Positions 25,016-38,041 are shown, counted from the first letter of the stretch. The stretch is DNA of 64,000 bases from Apostichopus japonicus (GCF_037975245.1 NC_092563.1:25016960-25080959); one strand, 5' to 3'. Notes: a model not told the origin generated them from the letters alone. A program made the numbers and translations.

Positions 25016-25530
25016 TATAGTTTAGTTAAATAGAAAAAAAGGATCAGGAGGGACACTTAAGTACCCATCAAGGACCCTATAGAGAGAGAAAAAAAAACTG
25101 AAGACACAAACACTCAGACCCGATTACAATGCTTAAAGTGCTTGTCCAAAGCATTCTTTAACCCATTGACACTACTTAAGGAACTAATCATCCCAGTAGC
25201 CCTCCTCTGGACCTTTTCAAGTATTTCCTTATCCTTAGCAAAATATGGGTTCCAAGCCTGCACAGCATACTCCAGATAAGGCCTAACCAACTGCTTTTAA
25301 AGCCTAACTACGATGTCCTCTTTCAGAAAACTGAAGTTCCTCTTGATCATACCTAAAACCCTATTACCTATTTTAGCAGCTTCAAGACAATGTTAAGAAG
25401 GTTGCAGATGAGTCAATGTAGATACCAAGGTTTCTTTGAACAGAGACCTCCTGTAACTCCACACCATTAAGATTGTATGTAAACTTTTGTTACTACTACC
25501 AATGTGCATTACCTTGCATTTATCACCTTC
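25016..25530 (-). pseudogene. 5'-truncated LINE (CR1/L2-like) fragment inserted in the array
   Basis: On the - strand it reads DKCKVMHIGSSNKSL, VELQEVSVQRNLGIYID and EYAVQAWNPYFAKDKE, then LEKVQRRATGMISSL, the C-terminal RT/thumb region of CR1/L2-type LINEs, with frameshifts between the blocks. It replaces part of exon A and the adjoining intron of one array unit, so the insertion came with a target deletion. Confidence 0.85.
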
Positions 25531-25674
25531 TTTGCATCGTCTTTTCTCTCCACATAAAAGTGCAATGTTTCTGTAAATTTTGAGGAAAAAATGTGATCGA
25601 ATCAAAATGAGTTTGCAACATCATATGGCAATCCTCTTTGGTATAAAAACTGGGTTTTTCTTTACTTTCCCAAT

Positions 25675-25753
25675 CCATCCGTACTCAGAATTAGGTCCAT
25701 TTTGTCTTCAGAGAAGTCAAAGTTGGTATAAATATTTCATCACTGTAGGATCC
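25675..25753 (-). ncRNA. Box C/D snoRNA family 2
   Basis: One change in the D-side guide (GGACCTAATT). Followed by the LINE-truncated exon A, so its splicing context is damaged. Confidence 0.68.
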
Positions 25754-26232
25754 ATGGAATTCGCATTGAAAAATTCATACTTAGGCAAGCGTTCTACAAT
25801 CATAACAATATTGTAACATAACTTTCCATATCAATAAGTATAATCCTGTCAAACAAACACAAAACATATTGTGTGGCAAAGACCAAATGATTTGTACAAA
25901 TGTCGGACAATTGCATGAGAATGTCTTCTGTTGCATTATTTTATTGAGGATATAAAAATGGTCCTTGAAAAACTTAAACATGATGATAATTAAAATAAAG
26001 CTAGGGATAGATTCGTACCTCTAGAAAGGCGTAGTTAAGCCCACACTTGCTTTTCTGCTGCTGCAGTATAAAGCCTCATCTTCCTTTCATTTGGCAACAA
26101 TATTCATCTTTCCTGTAAATAATCATAACAAAATATGAATAACAATAACAGAAAATTTATTCAGTTTCATAAAACCAAACTTTGGCACACAAAACTTGAT
26201 TCATTCCTTAAAAGGACAATAGAACATTTCCA

Positions 26233-26312
26233 TGCTGCTCAGAATAATTCCTTCAGCTTTGTCTTTTCTTCACTGACACTCAAAGCGGCGATATATTTTC
26301 ATCATTGCAGCA
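26233..26312 (-). ncRNA. Box C/D snoRNA family 1a
   Basis: Canonical 80-nt copy in the D-E intron after the LINE-damaged unit. Confidence 0.8.
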
Positions 26313-26804
26313 CAAAACTTGCCTAAGGCCATAAAAGTAAAAATTTTTGAACTCAGTTCACAAACACATCTTCTAAGATTATTTACGAATAGACAGCATC
26401 TCTGAATCAACATACCTGTATAAATCACTGAATGGTCATGATTTTATTATTCAGAAATGTTTATTCAGTACATACACACATCATGGAATTTGTTTTTTAG
26501 TAAAGTCAATATTCATACCTTTTTAAATGCTAGGGAAAACACTACATTCCCTTTTCTGCTCCTGTCCAGGATTAAAGATAAACTCTTCTTTACTGTCAAC
26601 ATCTATGTCAATCTCTCCGGCTGAGAATTGAGAACAAAAGTGATTATTCACAACATATAATAATTAATAACAAATTTGATACAAAAAACTTGGAGAACAC
26701 CACCTGGACAACACCACCCTTGACAACATCTATCCTGGACAACAATTCCGGCAATGCCCCATCATGAATTTGTGAAAATATTCAAGAATTAAATAACGCA
26801 TCTT

Positions 26805-26882
26805 TGCTGCTCAGAATATTTCCTTCAGTTTGTCTTTCTTCACTGAAAATCAAAGCGGCGATATATTTTCATCATTGCAGCA
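26805..26882 (-). ncRNA. Box C/D snoRNA family 1b
   Basis: Box D' context altered (TTGATTTTC for TTGAGTTTC); main boxes intact. Confidence 0.77.
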
Positions 26883-27297
26883 TCAAACTTATGCCTAGAA
26901 AAAAACAAGACAGGATACCACATAACACCTTTCCAAAGTAACTATTTTCACCATAATCACAACCACTAAAGATATTAACACGGTTTCTTTAACTAATGCT
27001 AGGCAGGTGATGAGTCATAAGTCTTTCATCAATATTCTAAATGGGCAATATTTTACAGGTTGAAAAGAACACAATTCAAACCTTAACAATGTTGAATTTC
27101 AGTTAGTTTTCTTCTCATTCACAGATTGAAAAACTTTTCAAAGTTGCTTGGTCTCTTCACTCGACTTAAAAGTGCAATGTTTCTGTAAAAATTGAGGGAA
27201 AAAATGTAATCGAATCAAAATGAGTTTGCAACATCATATGGCATTCCTCTTTGGTATTAAAATTGAGTTTTTCTTTACTTTTCTGTATTTTTCCAAT

Positions 27298-27376
27298 CCA
27301 TCCGTACTCAGAATTACGTCCATTTTGTCTTCAGAGAAGTCAAAGTTGGAATAAATATTTCATCACAGTAGGATCT
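27298..27376 (-). ncRNA. Box C/D snoRNA family 2, stem altered
   Basis: The 5' flank reads CTGAGATCC instead of CCATGGATCC; boxes intact. One base change after box C (TATTCC). Confidence 0.66.
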
Positions 27377-27862
27377 CAGGAATTAGCATTGAAAAATTAA
27401 TACTTAGACAAGCTTTCTACAATCATAACAATATTGCAAAACAACTTTCCATATCAATTAGTATAATCCTGTCAAACAAACACAAAACATATTGTGTGGC
27501 AAAGACCAAATGATTTGTACAAATATCGGACAATTTACTGAGAATGTCTTCTGTTGCATTATTTTATTGAGGATATAAAAATGGTCCTTGAAAAACTTAA
27601 ACATGAAGTAGTTGATAATTAAAATAAAGCTAGGGATAGATTCGTACCTCTAGAAAGGCGTAGTTAAGCCCACACTTGCTTTTCTGCTGCTGCAGTATAA
27701 AGCCTCATCTTCCTTTCATTTGGCAACAATATTCATCTTTCCTGTAAATAATCGTAACAAAATATGAATGACAATAACAGAAAATTTATTCAGTTTCATA
27801 AAACGAAACTTCGGCACACCAAAACTTGATTCATTCCTTAAAAGGACAATAGAACATTTCCA

Positions 27863-27942
27863 TGCTGCTCAGAATAATTCCTTCAGCTTTGTCTTTTCTT
27901 CACTGACACTCAAAGCGGCGATATATTTTCATCATTGCAGCA
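27863..27942 (-). ncRNA. Box C/D snoRNA family 1a
   Basis: Identical by eye to the copy at 26233, as are its flanks, indicating a recent unit duplication. Confidence 0.8.
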
Positions 27943-28431
27943 CAAAACTTGCCTAAGGCCATAAAAGTAAAAATTTTGAACTCAGTTCACAAACACATCT
28001 TCTAAGATTCTTTACGAATAGACAGCATCTCTGAATCAACATACCTGTATAAATCACTGAATGGTCATGATTTTATTATTCAGAAATGTTTATTCAGTAC
28101 ATACACACATCATGGAATTTGTTTTTTAGTAAAGTCAATATTCATACCTTTTTAAATGCTAGGGAAAACACTACATTCCCTTTTCTGCTCCTGTCCAGGA
28201 TTAAAGACAAACTCTTCTTTACTGTCAACATCTATGTCAATCTCTCCTGCTGAGAATTGAGAACAAAAGTGATTATTCACAACATATAATAAATAATAAC
28301 AAATTTGATACAAAAAACTTGGACAACACCCTGGACAACACCACCCTTGACAACATCAATCCTGGACAACAATTCCGGCAATGCCTCGTGATAAATTAGT
28401 GAAAGTATGCAAGAATTAAGTTATACATCGT

Positions 28432-28509
28432 TGCTGCTCAGAATATTTCCTTCAGTTTGTCTTTCTTCACTGAAACTCAAAGCGGCGATATATTTTCATC
28501 ATTGCAGCA
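28432..28509 (-). ncRNA. Box C/D snoRNA family 1b
   Basis: Canonical b copy. The A-side flank shares the CACTAAAG variant with the next units. Confidence 0.8.
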
Positions 28510-28940
28510 TCAAACTTATGCCTAGAAAAAAACATGATAGGATACCACATCACACATTTCCAAAGTAACTATTTTCACCATAATCACAACCACTAAAGAA
28601 ATTAACACGGTTTCTTTAACTAATGCTAGGCAGGTGATGTTTCTGGACAAGTAAAAACAAGTCATTGATCCTTCATCAATTTCTAAATGGGCAATATGTT
28701 AAGGGTTGAAAAGAACAAAATTCAAACCTTTAAATTGAGAAGTTTTCAGTTAGTTTGCTTCTCCTTCACAGATTGAAAAACTTTTCATCGTCCTTGCATC
28801 GTCTTTTCTCTCCACATAAAAGTGCAATGTTTCTGTAAATATTGAGGGAAAAAATGTGATCGCATCAAAATGAGTTTGCAACATCATATGGCAATCCTCT
28901 TTGGTATAAAAATTGGGTTTTTCTTCTGTATTTTTCCAAT

Positions 28941-29019
28941 CCATCCGTACTCAGAATTACGTCCATTTTGTCTTCAGAGAAGTCAAAGTTGGTATAAATA
29001 TTTCATCACAGTAGGATCC
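28941..29019 (-). ncRNA. Box C/D snoRNA family 2
   Basis: Canonical body; the intron downstream carries a short deletion next to GTATTTTTCC, shared with the 31154 copy. Confidence 0.72.
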
Positions 29020-29505
29020 ATGGAATTTGCATTGGAAAATTCATACTTAGGCAAGCATTCTACAATCGTAACAATATTGCAACATAACTTTCCATATTAA
29101 TAAGTATAATCCTGTAAAACAAACACAAAACATATTGTGTGGCAAAGACCAAATGATTTGTACAAATGTCGGACAATTTACTGAGAATGTATTCTGTTGC
29201 ATTATTTTATTGAGGATATAAAAATGGTCCTTGAAAAACTTAAACAAGAAGTAGTTGATGATTAAAATAAAGCTAGGGATAGATTTGTACCTCTAGAGGG
29301 GCCAAGTCAAGCCCAAACTCTCTTTTCTGCTGCTGAAGCATAACGCCTCATCTTTCAATCTTTTGGCAACAATATTCATCTTTCCTGTAAATAATCATAA
29401 CAAAATATGAATAACAATAACAGGAAATATATTCAGTTTCATAAAACCAAACTTTGGTACACTAAAACTTGATTTATTCCTTAATAGGACAATAGAACAT
29501 TTCCA

Positions 29506-29584
29506 TGCTGCTCAGAATAATTCCTTCAGCTTGTCTTTTCTTCACTGACACTCAAAGCGGCGATATATTTTCATCATTGCAGCA
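29506..29584 (-). ncRNA. Box C/D snoRNA family 1a
   Basis: 79 nt: one T missing in the D-side region (AGACAAGCTGAAGG). Boxes intact. Confidence 0.78.
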
Positions 29585-30074
29585 CAAAACTTGCCTATGG
29601 CCATAAAAGTCAAAAATGTTGAACGCAGTTCATAAACACATCTTCTAAGATTCTTTAAGAATAGATAGCATCTCTGAATCAACATACCTGTATAAATCAC
29701 TGAATTGTCATGATTTTATAAGTCAGAAATGTTTCATAAGTACATACACACATCATGCAAGTTATCTTTTAGTATGTCAATATTCATACCTTTTTAAATG
29801 CTAGGGAAAAGCACTACATTCCCTTTTATGCTCCTGCCCAGGTTAAAAGACAAACTCTTCTTTACTGTCAACATCTATGTCAATATCTCCTGCTGAGAAT
29901 TGAGAATGAAAGTGATTATTCACAACATATAACAAATAATAACATATTTGATACAAAAAGCTTGAACAACATCCTGGACAACACCACCCTTGGCAACATC
30001 TATCCTGGACAACAATTCCGGCAATGCCTCGTGATAAATTAGTGAAAGTATGCAAGAGGCAAGTTATACAGCGT

Positions 30075-30152
30075 TGCTGCTCAGAATATTTCCTTCAGTT
30101 TGTCTTTCTTCACTGAAACTCAAAGCGGCGATATATTTTCATCATTGCAGCA
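30075..30152 (-). ncRNA. Box C/D snoRNA family 1b, extra-cassette copy
   Basis: Belongs to a duplicated 571-bp D/C/snoRNA cassette (29.5-30.6 kb). It is followed directly by a hybrid exon D instead of exon A. Confidence 0.8.
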
Positions 30153-30644
30153 TCAAACTTATGCCTATGGCCATAAAAGTCAAAAATGTTGAACTCAGTT
30201 CATAAACACATCTTCTAAGATTCTTTAAGAATAGATAGCATCTCTGAATCAACATACCTGTATAATTCACTGAATGGTCATGTTTGTGTAAGCCAGAAAT
30301 GTTTAATCAGTACATACACACATCATGGAAGTCATTTTTTAGAAAGGTCAATATTCATACCTTTTTAAATGCTAGGGAAAGCACTACATTCCCTTTTATG
30401 CTCCTGTCCAGGATTAAAGACAAACTCTTCTTTACTGTCAACATCTATGTCAATCTCTCCTGCTGAAAATTGAGAACACAAGTGATTATTCACAACATAT
30501 AATAAATAATAACATATTTGATACAAAAAGCTTGGACAACACCCTGGACAACACCACCCTTGAGAACATCTATCCTGGACAACAATTCCGGCAATGCCTC
30601 ATGATAAATTAGTGAAAGTATGCATGAATTAAGTTATACATCTT

Positions 30645-30722
30645 TGCTGCTCAGAATATTTCCTTCAGTTTGTCTTTCTTCACTGAAACTCAAAGCTGCG
30701 ATATATTTTCATCATTGCAGCA
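30645..30722 (-). ncRNA. Box C/D snoRNA family 1b
   Basis: One guide base changed (ATCGCAGC for ATCGCCGC) next to D'. Second b copy of the 2213-bp unit. Confidence 0.78.
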
Positions 30723-31153
30723 TCAAACTTATGCCTAGAAAAAAACATGATAGGATACCACATCACACATTTCCAAAGTAACTATTTTCACCATAATCAC
30801 AACCACTAAAGAAATTAACACCGTTTCTTTAACTAATGCTAGGCAGGTGATGTTTCTGGACAAGTAAAAACAAGTCATTGATCCTTCATCAATTTCTAAA
30901 TGGGCAATATGTTAAGGGTTGAAAAGAACAAAATTCAAACTTTTAAATTGAGAAGTTTTCAGTTAGTTTGCTTCTCCTTCACAGATTGAAAAACTTTTCA
31001 TCGTCCTTGCATCGTCTTTTCTCTCCACATAAAAGTGCAATGTTTCTGTAAATATTGAGGGAAAAAATGTGATCGCATCAAAATGAGTTTGCAACATCAT
31101 ATAGCAATCCTCTTTGGTATAAAAATTGGGTTTTTCTTCTGTATTTTTCCAAT

Positions 31154-31232
31154 CCATCCGTACTCAGAATTACGTCCATTTTGTCTTCAGAGAAGTCAAA
31201 GTTGGTATAAATATTTCATCACAGTAGGATCC
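31154..31232 (-). ncRNA. Box C/D snoRNA family 2
   Basis: Same as the 28941 copy by eye; part of a recent 2.2-kb duplication. Confidence 0.72.
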
Positions 31233-31718
31233 ATGGAATTTGCATTGGAAAATTCATACTTAGGCAAGCATTCTACAATCGTAACAATATTGCAACATAA
31301 CTTTCCATATCAATAAGTATAATCCTGTAAAACAAACACAAAACATATTGTGTGGCAAAGACCAAATGATTTGTACAAATGTCGGACAATTTACTGAGAA
31401 TGTCTTCAGTTGCATTATTTTATTGAGGATATAAAAATGGTCCTTGAAAAACTTAAACAAGAAGTAGTTGATGATTAAAATAAAGCTAGGGATAGATTTG
31501 TACCTCTAGAGGGGCCAAGTCAAGCCCAAACTCTCTTTTCTGCTGCTGAAGCATAACGCCTCATCTTTCAATCTTTTGGCAACAATATTCATCTTTCCTG
31601 TAAATAATCATAACAAAATATGAATAACAATAACAGGAAATATATTCAGTTTCATAAAACCAAACTTTGGTACACCAAAACTTGATTTATTCCTTAATAC
31701 GACAATAGAACATTTCCA

Positions 31719-31798
31719 TGCTGCTCAGAATAATTCCTTCAGCTTTGTCTTTTCTTCACTGACACTCAAAGCGGCGATATATTTTCATCATTGCAGCA
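31719..31798 (-). ncRNA. Box C/D snoRNA family 1a
   Basis: Canonical body. The exon D donor next to it is changed (ACAAGT instead of GCAAGT). Confidence 0.8.
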
Positions 31799-32288
31799 CA
31801 AAACTTGTCTATGGCCATAAAAGTCAAAAATGTTGAACGCAGTTCATAAACACATCTTCTAAGATTCTTTAAGAATACATAGCATCTCTCAATCAACATA
31901 CCTGTATAAATCACTGAATGGTCATGATTTTATAAGTCAGAAATGTTTAATCAGTACATACACACATCATGCAAGTTATCTTTTAGTATGTCAATATTCA
32001 TACCTTTTTAAATTCTAGGGAAAAGCACTACATTCCCTTTTCTGCTCCTGTCCAGGATTAAAGACAAACTCTTCTTTACCAACAACATCTATGTCAATCT
32101 CTCCTGCTGAGAATTGAGAACGAAAGTGATTATTCACAACATATAATTAAAAATAACAAATTTGATACAAAAAGCTTCGACAACACCCTAGACAACACCA
32201 CCCTCAACAACATCTATCCTGGACAACAATTCCGGCAATGCCTCATGATGAATTAGTGAAAGTATGCAAGAATTAAGTTATCCATCGT

Positions 32289-32366
32289 TGCTGCTCAGAA
32301 TATTTCCTTCAGTTTGTCTTTCTTCACTGAAACTCAAAGCGGCGATATATTTTCATCATTGCAGCA
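32289..32366 (-). ncRNA. Box C/D snoRNA family 1b
   Basis: Canonical b copy 30 nt from the 4.7-kb insertion that splits exon D. Confidence 0.8.
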
Positions 32367-33039
32367 TCAAACTTATGTCTATGGCCATAAAAGTCAACAA
32401 GAGCATCAATGATGCAGTATCTCAATACTGGAAGTTTTCATTTTGATTCCTAATTTCAAATCTTTGCTCTGTCTCTACAATTATCAATATCAATCATGGT
32501 ACAACAAATACATAACTTGCATTTTTGCTACTTTGCCACGAATAGTCTCTGCAGGTTACACTTTATCCTGCTAGTCTTGCCTTTAGCGCTCATTGCCTGT
32601 TAGTCGAAAGAACGACATTGCAAGGTTTAGTAATGTCATAGAATACCTAAGAACTTGTTTTTTATGTGGTATCCTTCATCTTAGGTCAGTCTCTGTTGGA
32701 CTTTTTGGTCATATAGTTTGACGTCAATGACAACAGCCAAATTAGAAGAGGCGAACAACTCGACCATATTCTTGATGCCTGCCTTGAGAGCTAGGCCTAT
32801 TGACCTATGTATGTTACTGTAGTGGTGACTACCATCAAAACTGTGTCCATTTCTAGATATCAAAACAAAACACGTTTTTCCATCTCAATTTTTGGACATG
32901 AAGATTTCATGGATTTATGACTTGGAAAAAAATAATGTAAAAGAAGGTTACAAGTTTTTATATGCAAGTGATGGGTGGCCTCCAGGGTCTTAGCCAGAAA
33001 TTTCAAATAGGGTGTCTCATCTGTTACTGAGTGCTCAGG

Positions 33040-33135
33040 AGACTATCCATCTGGCGCCGAAGGCGCCTGCGCGAGCGCGAAGCCTATAACGGGTGGGGTC
33101 CAGGGGCCCGCCTTAGGGCCCCTGGAAGCCCAGCC
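33040..33135. repeat. GC-rich hairpin-rich patch of a dispersed repeat
   Basis: Contains palindromic TGGCGCCGAAGGCGCC and GGGGCCCGCCTTAGGGCCCC. A related patch is at 33425-33545 (GCCGTTGGCGTC, GGCATGCCTTAGGGCC). Confidence 0.6.
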
Positions 33136-33369
33136 CCTATCAATGGTTTATTTGACACAATTGGGGTTAAAAGTATGCTTAGAAAGCTGTGAAAACACCT
33201 AAGCCATCATGATTTTTGGGGGGAATTCAAACATAAAAAGTGCTATAAAACACTAGGTGCAAAAGTGCACCATGAAAACAGCTTATAGTAATTGATATAT
33301 TACAATTATATATAGCCTACTGTGTATCTAATAAGTATATGCCTTTATTCTGTTAATGTCATCCATACA

Positions 33370-34136
33370 GGGATGAGCCTGGGGTAAAAAAAAAATCACT
33401 GAACTTTGTAGGTGATACTATACTAACGCCGTTGGCGTCAGTCAGCTTGCAGAGCGACACAGTTATAGGTGGGGTCCATGGGCATGCCTTAGGGCCTGTG
33501 GTAGGGTCCATGGGCAACGCCCCGGTTGGGGTACAGGGGTCCAAGCCCCCAGAAGCTCTGAGAAATTCGAGGTTTAAAGACAACATTTTGGTGCCTATTT
33601 TATAAAGATTTTTAAATTGATTAAAACACTCAAAAGCAAAGTTTCACGCCAAAATATGCACACTGAAGACACATGCCTAGCCTGTCGTTTTCACCCTACT
33701 TGATTCTTTCAATCATGGCGACCCATACTTAAAATGTTACTGTTCATAAAATGTACACAATGGTCTGTTTTAATCTGGAATAATATTCAGCAGCTACAGC
33801 ACTACACTTATCCTCAATTGTCACTTCTCTAATGATAACAAAAATTTTGAAAATCATGGGAAATTTATGAAAATATCGATGCAATAATGTTGGGAACGTT
33901 ATGAAAATCCAGAGAAAAATTTGCGGTATAAGCTCCAGTTTGCGTATGCTACAGTGTGTTAGGATAATAATTTTTGTCCCTCTGCAGGTTGGATATGCAT
34001 CGATTCGGTAATGAAAAACATGCGAATGACGGATCAAATGATACAGTAACGCTGTTGTTAGAAATTAACGGAAATTGAGAGATGTAAATTTCGGAGGTAG
34101 AAAAGAAATCAAGGAAATCCACGAAAAAAGCTCATG
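33370..34136 (+). mobile_element. Longer relative of the ATP2C1-intron MITE
   Basis: Starts GGGATGAGCCTGGGGTAAAA and ends ACGAAAAAAGCTCATG. Its ends and the 33910-33990 segment match 4667-4828 inverted; about 500 bp in the middle are extra. Confidence 0.6.
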
Positions 34137-34887
34137 TCTTCATATATTACCATGGTAACAATCATACTCAACCCTTTTTCATTCCCCAGTGAATGCGGTC
34201 ACCAAATTCTCCCCAAATTTTCCCCAAATTCTGGTGGCCCAGAATGAAAATGTGATCGCCACTTCGATATGCTAAATATTAGTACAAAAAAAAAACGGCC
34301 TAGGCTCAACATCGAGTAGCCTAGCACTACTGTCACGGTACTGACTACTAACGTTGAAGCTAGTAGTTAGTACTGATGTCAGTGGCTCGTAGTACATTTT
34401 TATTTTAAAATAATAGGCTAATGTATATTATTTTCTAACAAAATGGGTACGGTGAAAAATATCTTACTTTATGTTTTCATGTTCAAATACGTAGGTGTAA
34501 GATAATTCCTTCCTCAATAATTTCTATTTGCTTTTGTTTCTTTCATTAACTTGTTAATTACTGTACTTCATATAATTAACATTACTACTAGCTCACACTG
34601 CCGCCGCTGATTATGCTTGCTCTCCACGTCTATTGGATCAGACCATATAAATATCCAATTTAGCTCTTAAACAGTTACTACTAGTACTACTATCTTATAT
34701 GCAGGCCCATGGTTCGCATTAGCCACTAGATTGCGCGATTCGCGCAATTTGATCGCATTTGGAATAAACGATTAGAAAAAAGCCACTTGCGCTGATTATT
34801 GTTTTGTTATCCCGTCTATAACCCATAAACATCTCGTAAAATTCCTTGTCAACCTCTCCTTCTATGAAATAAACGATTGAATCAATC

Positions 34888-35230
34888 ATTTCTTCCACAT
34901 GGTAGCCTAACACCACACTGAGTCAATGGAAATCTAGCTAAACCTAACCATCTGCATCTTCGCTGAATTTGTGACGCAGTTATAAGATATCCATGGAATA
35001 CTTTCATTATTGCTGTTACGTTCGACAACTTCGACCACATGGTTGCCTAACATCATACTAAGTCAATGGGGGTAATCTAGCCTAGCCGTCTGTTTATTAG
35101 CTGAAATTGTGACGCAGTTATAAGATATCAATAGAATACTTTCGTTATTGCTGTTATCTTCGACCACATGGTAGCCTTACACCACACTAACTTGGTCAAT
35201 GGAAAATCTGCCTAACCATCGGTTTGCAAA
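34888..35230 (+). repeat. Tandem repeat, about 135-bp unit, 2.5 copies
   Basis: CCACATGGTAGCCTAACACC recurs near 34895, 35035 and 35165 with GTGACGCAGTTATAAGATAT between copies. Confidence 0.75.
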
Positions 35231-35458
35231 AAAAAATCACACTTTGCGTAGGATTCGGGTAATAAATTAGGAACCGGGTAGTACCGCGTCGCCGGCTTGT
35301 GTTGCATACATCCTATTGTATTGCCTTGACAAATGATTTCTCGAACCCGCGCAATATCACATTAATATAAATTAATCGGAAATTTCGCGCCATTTTGAAA
35401 CCAGACAGACTGCATGGTCGTTACTACGACGCAAAACTTTTCCCTCCTGCCTTTTCAG

Positions 35459-35512
35459 GTATATAAGGAAAACATCGCAGGAGCTGTCAATATTAGCTCA
35501 CTCTTTCCACAG
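35459..35512 (+). promoter_or_regulatory. Possible TATA promoter inside the 4.7-kb insertion
   Basis: TATATAAG at 35461-35468 is followed about 40 nt later by CTCTTTCC. No gene is recognised downstream, so this is only suggestive. Confidence 0.25.
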
Positions 35513-37528
35513 TACCGTGATACACAACACCTAGCTTGGAAAGAATAAATACAAATACACGGGTGTGCGAAAATGATCACGCGACGAAACGATTTTTTTT
35601 AGCTAGCTAGGTGGTTGGCTATTGAGTGTAGGTTTTTATATTGTGTTGTTGACTGGACTGTATTCCAAGCTGTTATAACGAAAGGATCGACTGTCAGGGT
35701 TTTTTCAGTGATTATTTCACAGTATTGTCATCATTTTAAACGTGCGGCGCCCGTTGACTGAGCAGTACATACAAATAACTAATAGTTACAGAGCCATTTA
35801 TTGGCGTCTCAAAAGCTGTCCCACTCAAATTCGGCCGTCTTTCATTTCGATCTAGCCGTCTCAAAGACGGCGAGACGCATTGCTAGCTAAGACCCTGGAC
35901 TGGCCTCCTCTTCCCCTAATAGCCACCTCAGTTCCTCTCCATTTTGTTATTTTATTTTAATTCTTTGTACATTTGATGTCAAACATTACAGGTTCAAAAG
36001 AAAGCTAAACATACTTCATATAACCTTATACATCTTATATCCTTATAAATAAAACATAACCTTATACAATTTTGATAGTCTTATAAAAGTTGTGATGCTA
36101 TGGCCGGCTCCTCTTTTATACGTACCCATCAAACAAACTTACCCTGGTCCTTCCTAGGAAAAGCTGTCTGAACACCAGTACAATGCTAATGTGGCTATCA
36201 CTGAAAGCCTAATAGGCCTAGGCTTATATATATATATATTTTTTAAATGCACTAGGCCTACAGTAAGTAAGTAGCCTTCAGAAATACAAGAATGTGTATA
36301 CGTAATTATACAAAATACATGAAGGGCAATCAAACAAACTTATCATGGCCCTTGCTCTGAAAAGCTACCTGAACACCAGTACTATCCTTAAATGGAATTC
36401 AGCAGTACAGAATGTAATTAGCATGCAATACACTAACACCTCGCGTACCTAACTACACTACAGAAATTGGTCGCGAGCGTAGCCATTTTCGTGTAGCTGT
36501 TATGAGTCATAGCCAATCTGCTACAAAACAGACTTGGGGGCGGGGCTTAATCATCAAAAACGGACCTTTTTACTAATAGTATTGGCGGCAGCTCAGTGTT
36601 GTTTTAAGAAAGAAAAATCATTTAACCATCAAATAAAGCAAATAAAAGCCATAAAATGTCATATACAGGTAGTAAAATTCTTATTAATACCTACCTGTAA
36701 ACAACAAATGAAAGTTTAAAATGTTAATAAAATATATAATACATAGGACCCTATCTTAGACGATACCACTGTTGAAAGACAGTTCTATTCTATTCTCTTT
36801 CATAAAACATAAGTTTTGGAGCGTGTGCAAAACAGGTCTGACAAAGTGTGTTTTCAGTCCAAATTGGCCCGATTTGGACATAAATCGGTGAAAAAGTCAC
36901 AGAATGAGATACAATTCTGGAATAAAAAATAGTAACTTTTGTTGGTCTATATGATATATTCTTGCTCTGGAAATTCCAGAGAAAAAGAACTTTGTTTGAA
37001 GACGCTCAATTTTTAAGAGAAGAGAGAGTCCCACTTACTGTTACAATATCTCTATACAAGTAATGTATTGAGATAAAAATGTTGAACTCAGTTCATAAAC
37101 ACAACTTCTTAGATTCTTTAAGAATAGATAGCATCTCTCAATCAACATACCTAATTAAATCACTGAATGGTTATGATTTTATAAGTCAGAAATGTTTAAT
37201 CAGTACATACAAACAATCATGGAAGTTATTTTTTAGTAAGGTCAATATTCATACCTTTTCAAATTCTAGGGAAAGCACTACATTCCCTTTTCTGCTCCTG
37301 TCCAGGATTAAAGACAAACTCTTCTTTACTGTCAACATCTATGTCAATCTCTCCTGCTGAGAATTGAGAACAAAAGTGATTATATACAACAAATAATAAA
37401 TAATAACAAATTTGATACAAAAAGCTTCAACAACACCACCTTTCACAACATCTATCCTCCACAATAAAATTCCGGCAATGCTTAATGATAAATTAGTGAA
37501 AGTATGCAAGAATTAAGTTATTCATCGT

Positions 37529-37606
37529 TGCTGCTCAGAATATTTCCTTCAGTTTGTCTTTCTTCACTGAAACTCAAAGCGGCGATATAGTTTCATCATT
37601 GCAGCA
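37529..37606 (-). ncRNA. Box C/D snoRNA family 1b
   Basis: First copy of the 37-43.5 kb segment in + coordinates. Shares the ACTATATCG variant with the copy at 24832. Confidence 0.78.
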
Positions 37607-38041
37607 TCAAACTTATACCTAGGAAAAAACATGACAGGATACCACATCACACATTTCCAAACTATTTTCACCATAATCACAACCATTAAAGAAATTAACA
37701 CGGTTTCTCTAACTAATGCTAGGCAGGTGGTGCTTCTGGACAAGTAAAAACAAGTCATAGGTCTGTCATCAATTTCTAAATGGGCGATATGTTAAGGGTT
37801 GAAAAGAACAAAATTCAAACCTTTGAAATTGAGAAGTTTTCAGTTAGTTTGCTTCTCCTTCAGAGATTGAAAAACGTTTCATTGTCTTTGCATCGTCTTT
37901 TCACTCCACATAAAAGTGCAATGTTTCTGTAAATATTGAGGGGAAAAATGTGATTGAATCAAAATGAGTTTGCAACACCATATGGCAATCCTCTTTGGTA
38001 TAAAAATTGGGTATTTCTTAACATTTCTGTACTTTTCCAAT

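Larger units (their letters stand above)
32397..37077. mobile_element. 4.7-kb insertion splitting a host-gene exon D
   Basis: Array sequence stops at AAAAGTCAA (32397) and resumes at AAATGTTGAACTC (37078), which are adjacent in other units. Near the ends are inverted repeats TATCTCAATAC (32418-32428) and GTATTGAGATA (37065-37075). No clear target duplication; 20 nt of extra sequence lie outside the left repeat. No transposase was recognised. It holds a MITE-like element, GC-rich palindromic patches, a short tandem repeat and AGGCCT-rich unique DNA. Confidence 0.65.
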
